Shown here: positions 55,503 through 62,647 of the stretch, one piece after another
Layout of the letters: each line of letters begins with the position of its first letter
How positions within the stretch are numbered: position 1 is the first letter of the stretch
Assembly: GCF_001640025.1 (NCBI RefSeq)
Contig: NC_031674.1
Coordinates: forward strand, 4,774,001 to 4,838,000
Origin: Sugiyamaella lignohabitans
Taxonomy: Eukaryota; Ascomycota; Dipodascomycetes; Dipodascales; Trichomonascaceae
DNA length: 64,000 nt
Direction: 5' to 3'
Translations under genes and position numbers: made by a program
The notes under the pieces: generated by a model
What the model was told of the DNA's origin: nothing
Database searches by the model: none
Seen by the model: only the letters and a program-made list of their open reading frames with translations

Positions 55503-58043
55503 ATGTATAATAAGTATTCTTCGTACGATTCAAGACCAAGCCCGGGAGGGAATAAGAGGAGAAGGGATGATGATGAAAGTGATTTCCAGAGAGGTCGACG
55601 GGCCCCTCCACACATTCAGAAACTCATTCAATTGAGGAGAGCAATTGTTGAAATTGGAGAACCATCCAAATTTAAAATCTCCGAGGAAATTCAGAAATTA
55701 GGAAAAGATTTGGGTGCTTGCGATACCGATACGCGCAATGGTGTGCTCAATACAATTCTGGCTGTCGTAAATGAACAACCACATAAGATCCCACTATTGT
55801 CTGGTGCAGTTCAAATCGCGAACGCAGAAAGCGAGATTCTCGGGCAAGTTGTGATAGAATTGGCTCAGAGTGAAATCCAGAAAGCCCTCAATGGAGGTGA
55901 ACTCAATAAAGTAAAACTCCTCATTCGCTTTATTGCTTCCCTTGCTCCTATAATTGAGGGTGATGGGGTCACCGAGATTCTGAGTGCCCTTCTTAGCATA
56001 GCATGCGACCTACAGAACGAGGCAATTAATTCGGACAAGGGAAGTAAAAAGTCCCTAGTTGCCGAGGAATTGTATGTGGCTGTATTACTTGCACTTCCAT
56101 TTTACGTTGCTGCTGACCCATTGAATATCCCCTACGCTAATGAGATCTTAAAGACCTCAACGGAGCGATTTCAGATAGGATCTTTCCAGGCAATGAACCT
56201 GATAGTACCTTTTTCAAACGGAACATCCACTATTGATGCACCTTATGTAGCCCAAGAGTTTGTGCGTTTAGTCAAGCATGCGCTGGAGAACATACATAGT
56301 GAATATTCTGATCAATGGAAAACATCCAATTTACTTGATATTGGGTCAATTGTTAAAGAATCTCTCAATCAGCCTACTGAGAGTGAAGACGACCAGCAGG
56401 CTAAATCTGTAAAGAAACATCTTTTTGCGGCGGTTCACCTGCCAACACTAGACACATTCAAGTCCTTCCAACCACGATTCCCATACCCCAGAATCTATTT
56501 TCAAGCTTACTTGCCGTCAGTCTTCGAAACAGTACCGCCCCCCAATAGTTTAGAGGGTGTCATTCTTAGAGACATTGCCACCGATATTATTACAGCTATG
56601 GATTTTAACAGAAAGGAAGTCACTCGACAGTTGATTACTCTTGATCTATTTTTTGCTGACGGGTGTTTCACAGAACCGGGTATATCTTTCGACCGCCTTG
56701 AAAAGGTTCGGGAGAGTGGTGAAGAGAAATCAACCTGGAAAGTCGAAGACGTGGCCCTGGAAGCCGTTTTACAGCACATTTTTAATTTACCTTACCAAAG
56801 CCACGCACCTGCTTATTATTATACTATTCTTATCGAGGCATGTGTAATGGCCCCTCAAGCAATTGCCCCTGTGTTTGGAAGGGCAATTCGGTTTATATAT
56901 AAAAATTTGGAATCACTAGATGTTGAGCTAGTATTTAGATTCCTTGATTGGTTTGGCGTACATTTGAGTAATTTTAGTTTTACTTGGAAATGGAAAGAGT
57001 GGGAGGCTGATCTCAAACTGACAGAGAACCATCCCAAGCAAGTATTTATTCGGCAGCTCATTGAAAAGGAGCTACGACTAAGCTATCCGGAAAGACTTCG
57101 AGATACACTACCAGAGGAATTCAAGCCATTATTAAGACTAATTCCTAGTGAACCTATTTTCAAATATTATGAAGCCGACAGCAAGTACGAGACTGAGGTT
57201 CGTCAATTAGTTGCTGCATTACGATCAAAAAAATCCGACGAAATCCAAAATGCGATTAACGTGTTGCGGGAAAAGGCTCTCGGTGAGAGTGTCGGGGAAC
57301 ATGCAACAGAGCTTGATCGCACTTTAATCGATATCTTAGTTACAACTATATGCTACCTTGGAAATCGATCTCTAAGCCATTCCAAAAACTGGGTTTCTCA
57401 GACTGCTGAGGTTTTGAAGGGCTTTATCACATCTTCTGAAGACGAGCTTACTGCTATTAAAAGCATTGTTTCATATTGGACGGATCTTCCTCATGTTGGC
57501 AAGTGGGTTATGAGACATTTTGTCGAGGCAAATGTATTAACTGATTCGTCAGTTACTGACTATTTATTGCAAGGTAACGAGGGCCTGGCTCCCATAGTAA
57601 GCTGTGATGGATGGGAGCAATTTTCCTGGGTTATGGACAAGTACGATTCTTCGGATGATGTTGCTATTCAAAAGACCTCGAGGATTATAAGTAAGCTAGG
57701 GTTACTATTAGATCAAAATAGTGATGATAGTGATGAATCATCACAATGGGCAACCTGGTGGTATAGAGGTGTTGCAAAATCCTTATTTAGAAAGTATCCC
57801 AAACTGTTTACTAAAGCTAGAACTCAAACGGGCACGGTTGATAAATTTTTGGAAGATCTCTTCCCTGCTTTGGACGAGCTAGCGGAGTTGAGCAGCAAAA
57901 GTGATTTGGCTTCCACGTCTTCCGTCGTAGAAATTAATGGCGAAGATCAAACATTAGCTGACGGGAAGGAACTCGAACCTGATATGGCTAAGTCTAACGA
58001 CAATAGGCCGCCAGAAGAGCCGGAGCCGATGGATAAAGACTAA
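55503..58043 (+). CDS. STO1: Nuclear cap-binding complex large subunit (CBP80)
   Basis: 846 residues (yeast Sto1/Cbc1 861). With Cbc2 it binds the m7G cap of nascent RNA polymerase II transcripts and supports splicing, export and decay choices. An N-terminal basic patch (GGNKRRRDDDESDFQRGRRA) acts as a nuclear localisation-type signal, followed by the MIF4G-like first domain (IQKLIQLRRAIVEIG to PHKIPLLSG). Highly conserved blocks include EFNRKEVARQ-like DFNRKEVTRQLITLDLFFAD, FTEPGISFDRL, IAPVFGRAIRFIYKNLESLD and LDWFGVHLSNFSFTWKWKEW, which identify CBP80. The acidic, Pro-rich tail EEPEPMDKD ends the protein. No intron is needed: the ATG at 55503 gives a complete N-terminus. Confidence 0.92.
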   Translation: MYNKYSSYDSRPSPGGNKRRRDDDESDFQRGRRAPPHIQKLIQLRRAIVEIGEPSKFKISEEIQKLGKDLGACDTDTRNGVLNTILAVVNEQPHKIPLLSGAVQIANAESEILGQVVIELAQSEIQKALNGGELNKVKLLIRFIASLAPIIEGDGVTEILSALLSIACDLQNEAINSDKGSKKSLVAEELYVAVLLALPFYVAADPLNIPYANEILKTSTERFQIGSFQAMNLIVPFSNGTSTIDAPYVAQEFVRLVKHALENIHSEYSDQWKTSNLLDIGSIVKESLNQPTESEDDQQAKSVKKHLFAAVHLPTLDTFKSFQPRFPYPRIYFQAYLPSVFETVPPPNSLEGVILRDIATDIITAMDFNRKEVTRQLITLDLFFADGCFTEPGISFDRLEKVRESGEEKSTWKVEDVALEAVLQHIFNLPYQSHAPAYYYTILIEACVMAPQAIAPVFGRAIRFIYKNLESLDVELVFRFLDWFGVHLSNFSFTWKWKEWEADLKLTENHPKQVFIRQLIEKELRLSYPERLRDTLPEEFKPLLRLIPSEPIFKYYEADSKYETEVRQLVAALRSKKSDEIQNAINVLREKALGESVGEHATELDRTLIDILVTTICYLGNRSLSHSKNWVSQTAEVLKGFITSSEDELTAIKSIVSYWTDLPHVGKWVMRHFVEANVLTDSSVTDYLLQGNEGLAPIVSCDGWEQFSWVMDKYDSSDDVAIQKTSRIISKLGLLLDQNSDDSDESSQWATWWYRGVAKSLFRKYPKLFTKARTQTGTVDKFLEDLFPALDELAELSSKSDLASTSSVVEINGEDQTLADGKELEPDMAKSNDNRPPEEPEPMDKD

Positions 58044-58168
58044 GTTGCATATGAGAACCTAGCAACTTAAATTCTCTTTAGTCAACTGCTATTGGTATAT
58101 TAAAAATGCGTTTATAAATAATTCGTTAAGACATTACATGCGGTGAAGTCGAGTTATTGGCTCCGAAA

Positions 58169-59137
58169 TCAAGACTCGGTCATTGATATTTTTCTAGCTA
58201 AGTTCCTCATGCGACTACTAAAACGGTTGCTGGTACGAATAAAATGTGTACGTTCGAAAGGAGCTAATGATTTCAGATTCTCGGGCTTTGGCCTTTCGAT
58301 TTTAACAATCCCGGGTTGATTTAAAGAAAGCTTCTCGGCCTCATGAGACATACTGTCATTAATTGATTTCACTGCCGTCGCCGTCTTAGGAGATAACAAT
58401 CCTGTCTCTAGCGTGCCATCAATTTTTGATATTGACCGGAACGACTTCAATCGGCTGCCCAACATAAGCTTTTGGGACCGTCGAAGAGGCTTTGGTTCAA
58501 ATTCATGTGAATTAGAAGTGACCTCTGTTCCAACCCCACCATCTTCACATGGTAGACTTGCTTTAGCTTTAGCTTTAGCCGAGATCATGTCGGACATCAG
58601 CTTTGAGTTATTGATAATTACCTCAGTAGTTGCATGCTCAATAACGTTTGACAAACTATCAGTCTCGAAATAGAAATTGAGATCAGTATTTATATCTCCC
58701 AAGTCCCCAGCACTCTCTTCGGGCGAATCGCTGCCCTCCGATCTTTTCAAGTAACAATCTGGTCCATCTGAAGTTCCTGAATCTACTTTAGGCGTGGCTA
58801 TGACAACCTCCGGGATGAAATAAGATGACCTTTCAGGTTTTTCAAAGAGTCTCTTCCCAATTGTGTAGGCCGTCGTGGAGTCAGCTTGGGCCCTAGCGTA
58901 GAGAGGTATCACAGTCTGATGACATTCATCGCGCTGAGTCAGATCTTTGGATTTCTGATCAGTTATACAGTTTACACATGCCGATCCATAGTTTGCGAAA
59001 CAGCTGCCATGGCCAGAGCAATTGCTCTTATATGAGACAAGGCTTGGAGTTCGTCTCTTGTATAAGTTTGGCCCCAATGGCCTCGTTCCTAAAGGGGATA
59101 AATTGAAGTCCCCAGAATTACTACTACTGTCTGACAT
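58169..59137 (-). CDS. Unrecognised Ser-rich, partly disordered protein
   Basis: 322 residues from the ATG at 59137; the frame is open further upstream but only from TTG, and a TATAAATA box about 90 bp before this ATG fits the choice. No family recognised. Visible features: a short cysteine-containing segment (SNCSGHGSCFANYGSACVNC, about residues 37-57) with five closely spaced Cys/His that could bind metal, an acidic middle, an AKAKAKA stretch encoded by a GCTTTA hexamer repeat (58560-58579), and a basic C-terminal third (LRRSQKLMLGSRLKSFRSIS and SSRMRNLARKIS). It converges with STO1 (125 bp between stops). A signalling or cell-cortex scaffold is possible but unsupported. Confidence 0.6.
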   Translation of the reverse strand: MSDSSSNSGDFNLSPLGTRPLGPNLYKRRTPSLVSYKSNCSGHGSCFANYGSACVNCITDQKSKDLTQRDECHQTVIPLYARAQADSTTAYTIGKRLFEKPERSSYFIPEVVIATPKVDSGTSDGPDCYLKRSEGSDSPEESAGDLGDINTDLNFYFETDSLSNVIEHATTEVIINNSKLMSDMISAKAKAKASLPCEDGGVGTEVTSNSHEFEPKPLRRSQKLMLGSRLKSFRSISKIDGTLETGLLSPKTATAVKSINDSMSHEAEKLSLNQPGIVKIERPKPENLKSLAPFERTHFIRTSNRFSSRMRNLARKISMTES

Positions 59138-59545
59138 TTCCGTCTTGTTGAGCCAGTTGCTATTATAAGTCTCCAAGAAAACTGGACCATTATCATTATC
59201 TGAAATACCAAGGAAAACTATTTATACTTGTTGGCGACCCGAACTTCGCAATAGTGGGCACAAGTTTTTGAGTTTGTGGGGGCAGCAGGATCAAATAATA
59301 GCCAATTTACATCAAAACCCTATTTTCTGAAGGTGCCATCGTATAGTTGCAGAATCTATTATCTCATTCATTTCTTTTCAATCTTTAGATAACTTTACAT
59401 AAAGCGGCAAAGCCTAAATGAGCTATAATAGAAAAAAACCGGACCTTCCATGCATTTACTATACGAGGGCTGGAAATTTCCTTACATATCCCACCCTAGG
59501 TTTTCCTTTTCTAGAAGAAATGGAAGCTAATAAACTCGGATGCTT

Positions 59546-61018
59546 CTATGCTAGTAGAGATTTCAAGAAATACGATGGATCGTCCGCTTTCATTAAAGCT
59601 TCACCAACAAGGACGGCACGGACACCATCTTTAGCATACTTCGAGACCTCGGCGTTTGAGGTTATTCCGCTGAGAGCCGCAAGGATAACACCATCTGGTA
59701 CATTGGAAACTAAGGACGATGTCGTATTAAGGTCAACATTGAAGGAATGCAAATCTCTATTGTTAACACCAATGACCTTGGAGCCTATGGCATTAGCTCT
59801 AGTCAACTCTTCAGCAGATGCTACTTCTACTAAAGGTTCCATTCCTAAGGACTTAGAATATTTGTAGAGTCTCTCTAGAGTTGAGTCATCCAGCATCTTC
59901 ACAATTAGTAATACAGTATCGGCCCCTGCTAATCGGGCTTCCAAGATTTGGTATTCATCGAAAATAAACTCTTTGCGTAAAATTGCTGGCCTATTTGGTA
60001 AAGAATCTACCGCTAATCTAGCAAGACGGAGATCTTCCAATGATCCCAAAAACCAATGCGGTTCTGTTAGAACAGATATAGTTGCAGCACCTGCCTCGGC
60101 ATAGATGCGAGCCTGGGTGGGGGCATGGACGCTTAATCCTATTGGGCCCTTCGATGGTGAAGCACGTTTAATTTCAGCCATAACGGACATATCTTGATGG
60201 GACAACCGATCCGCAAAATCAATAAGTGTGGGTGCTAGTCCGAGCTTTAAGGACTTTTCTAATTCCTTAAACGAACGTCCAGGGACCTTTTTAGCTTCCT
60301 CAACATCTTTCTTCCGTTGCTCAAAAATTCTGTTCAAGATAGAACCATTGGCTTGTGATGCATTAGAGGACACAGAGTTGTTAGCAGCTTTTGCCACATT
60401 CGCTTGGTGCTCTTTCCAGGTACCTCCACTAATAGTCAAAAAGTTTCTAACCATCTTTCGTCCTTCCTCGGTAAGAATTGATTCAGGATGAAATTGAACT
60501 CCTTCAACAGTGTATTCCTTATGACGAACACCCATTATAATACCGGTGTCTGATGTGGCAGACACATCTAAACATTCGGGAATTGAAGTAGGATTTCCTG
60601 CCAGAGAATGGTATCTAGTAACAGCGATGTGTTGCGAGGCACCTTCAAAAATGCCCTTTGAATCGTGAGTAATGGTTGAAGTTTTTCCATGTACAATTTC
60701 TCCTGCGAACTTAACCTCCCCTCCGAAAACTGTGACCATACACTGCTGACCCATACACACGCCAATCACTGGAATTTTACCAGCGAAGTACTTGATAGCA
60801 TCACATGAAATACCTGCATCTGTGAGAGGATGACCAGGGCCTGGTGATATGAGTATGCGATCAGGATTTAGTGCTGCAATCTCTTCTACTGTGATCTTGT
60901 CATTTCTGAATACCTGGACATTAGCACCTTCACGGCATAGATATTCGTATAGATTCCATGTAAAAGAATCATAATTGTCAATCATGACAACATTCTGAGA
61001 TAAGCTACTAGCAGTCAT
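59546..61018 (-). CDS. TRP3: Bifunctional anthranilate synthase glutamine amidotransferase / indole-3-glycerol-phosphate synthase
   Basis: 490 residues (yeast Trp3 484). The N-terminal class-I glutamine amidotransferase domain (about 10-205) supplies ammonia to Trp2. It has [15 protein letters not shown], the nucleophile C88 in GVCMGQQC, and the catalytic His-Glu in VQFHPESIL. The C-terminal IGPS TIM barrel (about 235-490) carries [35 protein letters not shown] and [13 protein letters not shown]. There is no third PRAI domain, so the gene is yeast-like, not trpC-like. The start is the ATG at 61018, two codons inside a frame that opens with TTG. A TGACTCA lies 76 bp upstream, consistent with general amino-acid control. 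Confidence 0.96.
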   Translation of the reverse strand: MTASSLSQNVVMIDNYDSFTWNLYEYLCREGANVQVFRNDKITVEEIAALNPDRILISPGPGHPLTDAGISCDAIKYFAGKIPVIGVCMGQQCMVTVFGGEVKFAGEIVHGKTSTITHDSKGIFEGASQHIAVTRYHSLAGNPTSIPECLDVSATSDTGIIMGVRHKEYTVEGVQFHPESILTEEGRKMVRNFLTISGGTWKEHQANVAKAANNSVSSNASQANGSILNRIFEQRKKDVEEAKKVPGRSFKELEKSLKLGLAPTLIDFADRLSHQDMSVMAEIKRASPSKGPIGLSVHAPTQARIYAEAGAATISVLTEPHWFLGSLEDLRLARLAVDSLPNRPAILRKEFIFDEYQILEARLAGADTVLLIVKMLDDSTLERLYKYSKSLGMEPLVEVASAEELTRANAIGSKVIGVNNRDLHSFNVDLNTTSSLVSNVPDGVILAALSGITSNAEVSKYAKDGVRAVLVGEALMKADDPSYFLKSLLA

Positions 61019-61093
61019 TTTCAACTACTATATTATGATCAGTAATTAATGCTCCAAAGATATGGTCACAAATATATATGACTGTTTCAATGT

Positions 61094-61100
61094 TGACTCA
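61094..61100. promoter_or_regulatory. Gcn4/CpcA-type TGACTCA site upstream of TRP3
   Basis: A perfect TGACTCA 76 bp before the TRP3 ATG (minus strand). It is the consensus bound by Gcn4-type bZIP activators, which control tryptophan genes in fungi. The site sits in the 241-bp divergent promoter shared with RFA3. Confidence 0.65.
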
Positions 61101-61205
61101 ATCCTACAGATGATGATGAGATCGGCAATCAGTCAGAAAGTTTCATGCTTAAGATATAGCTGCGGCGCAAGCTAACCAGTGCCGCACAGTTAGGTTATAT
61201 TAGAA

Positions 61206-61222
61206 TCGCGTCTCGAACGCGA
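61206..61222. promoter_or_regulatory. Inverted pair of CGCG boxes (TCGCGT-5-ACGCGA) upstream of RFA3
   Basis: A perfect inverted repeat of a 6-bp MCB-like box (TCGCGT at 61206-61211, ACGCGA at 61217-61222; 5-nt spacer), 38-54 bp before the RFA3 ATG. MBF-type factors tolerate ACGCGA variants. A role in G1/S expression of RFA3 is inferred, by analogy with RFC1 in the same window. Confidence 0.45.
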
Positions 61223-61259
61223 AGAGAGCTTTGTGAACAATATAATATCAAGTATAAAA

Positions 61260-61853
61260 ATGGATGGTAAAAGTCTACAACTAGGTGTGACTCCACGAGT
61301 GGATGCTTCGCTATTAAAAGATTATAAAGGAAAACATGTGAAAATTCTTGGAAAGATAAAGACTCTTCATGGAGACCACGCAGTGCTAGAAGCTGGCGGA
61401 GAGGTGAATGTGACCCTCAGTGTTGTAAGTTTGACTAGTTCCACAGGAAAGCTGATCAATTTATAATCCCATCCAGATCTTGAAGGATAATTTGAAAAAT
61501 GTAACTTTGTAATAGGATATTTTACTAACATAGTATAGGGAACCAATTTTGAAGCTGGTAAATATTACGAGATTATTGGACAAGTGACTGATGACCAAAC
61601 CATTCGATGGGAAAACTCAATTGATTTCGGTACCAATATTGGTAAGTTTTAACATGCTATACTTTGGAAACCAAGTTCTGCCTTTACCGATAAATGAGAG
61701 ATCAAACGTCGCAGAACTGTAAAAGAATTCAGACTTATAAAGTCTACTCGGTTCAGCAGCTGAATTAAAGCACTACTAACATTTACTAAGACCCACAGAA
61801 CGTCAACGGCTTAATTTCAGCCATTCATAAGTACCCACAGATATTCATTTAGC
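61260..61853 (+). CDS. RFA3: Replication protein A small subunit Rfa3 (3 exons)
   Basis: 109-residue OB-fold subunit of RPA, the eukaryotic single-strand DNA-binding heterotrimer. Exons are 61260-61424, 61539-61641 and 61792-61853. Introns are 61425-61538 (114 nt) and 61642-61791 (150 nt), both GTAAGT with TACTAAC branches. The joined protein begins MDGKSLQLGVTPRVDASLLKDYKG, reads VNVTLSV|GTNFEAGKYYEIIGQ in the middle, and ends DFGTNI|DPQNVNGLISAIHKYPQIFI. That last segment (NID...HKYPQIF) is the conserved C-terminal helix used for trimerisation. In intron 1, the first AG after the branch would lead to a stop, so the second is required. The length fits the family (104-122). It is divergent from TRP3 and too fragmented to appear as one frame. 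Confidence 0.9.
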
Positions 61854-61993
61854 TGAACGGTAGGCTAAATCATCTAAATTTATTTAAGAGATGCTCATAG
61901 AGCAAGAGTAATATTGATAACAAAATAAATGATATTTTTTGTTCCTCTCGTAAGCTAAATAGAGAGCCAGACTAGTATCCGCCTGCGAAATGG

Positions 61994-62362
61994 CTAGTCA
62001 ATGATTTTGGTGACAACCTGCTTGAGAACGCCTGACGCGACAAAAGCACCTTCTGTAGAATCACTAATAGCAGTGGTAAGCAAGGCAGAACCATCCCGAC
62101 CTTGAATTTTAGACTGCATTGAAGCCGATACTACCTCTGCTGGTGAACCCTCCTTTTCGGATGACTCGTTGACAACCAGAATTTTCTTAATACTGCCAAG
62201 CTTTAGACTGTGACATAGTTGATCAGTTTCTACAAACGATGCCGCCAGCTGACTTAATTGTTTGACTTTGTCCTCATCGGTGGTAGAGGTCAATATTTCC
62301 TCTCCTACAAGGGTGCTGATTTGGCCTAGAGCATTTAACCGTTTGAGCTCAGTCAAGTCCAT
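61994..62362 (-). CDS. Small unrecognised protein
   Basis: 122 residues from an ATG at 62362. I do not recognise the family. It is composed of an N-terminal helical half (ELKRLNALGQISTLVGEEIL, then VKQLSQLAASFVETDQLCHS), a KKILVVNES strand, a Ser/Glu loop and a C-terminal part with GSALLTTAISDSTEGAFVAS and LKQVVTKIID. It has no membrane segment, no signal peptide and balanced composition, so it looks like a real soluble protein, perhaps a small adaptor. It converges with RFA3 (140 bp between stops). A TCACGTGAC palindrome lies 69 bp upstream. No intron signal is seen inside it. Confidence 0.6.
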   Translation of the reverse strand: MDLTELKRLNALGQISTLVGEEILTSTTDEDKVKQLSQLAASFVETDQLCHSLKLGSIKKILVVNESSEKEGSPAEVVSASMQSKIQGRDGSALLTTAISDSTEGAFVASGVLKQVVTKIID

Positions 62363-62430
62363 TGTGTTTGTTTCACCGATCGTTGTGAACTACAGGAAGC
62401 TTGTGGCTACAGCCCAAATATCAAATTACT

Positions 62431-62436
62431 CACGTG
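62431..62436. promoter_or_regulatory. CACGTG palindrome (TCACGTGAC)
   Basis: 69 bp from the start of the small minus-strand gene at 62362, in a perfect Cbf1-type TCACGTGAC context. It also lies about 210 bp beyond the stop of the downstream GATA gene. Confidence 0.4.
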
Positions 62437-62647
62437 ACTTGTTCGATGATTAAGTGACTTTACAGAAATATTGAAATGCAGATATTGTCTTAATATTTAT
62501 AAAATTCGGATTAATATATATAAATGTAAACAGATAAATAAGGTCATAAAACATGCAAAATCGAATGAAACAACTCGTATAGTACAAGAATATTAAATGC
62601 AATAATAAGTGATGCTTGGCAAAGGGTCACGGAAGACATACTAAGCC

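Noticed and set aside
166..58043. Cluster of membrane-traffic genes as a functional unit
   Set aside because: Mixed strands, independent promoters and unrelated genes between them; yeasts rarely use operon-like clusters for these functions.
59175..59320. Extra 5' exon for the unrecognised gene at 58169-59137 (frame open upstream with a CAG)
   Set aside because: No CTAAC branch site near the CAG, whereas all 16 accepted introns have one; a TATA box sits there instead.
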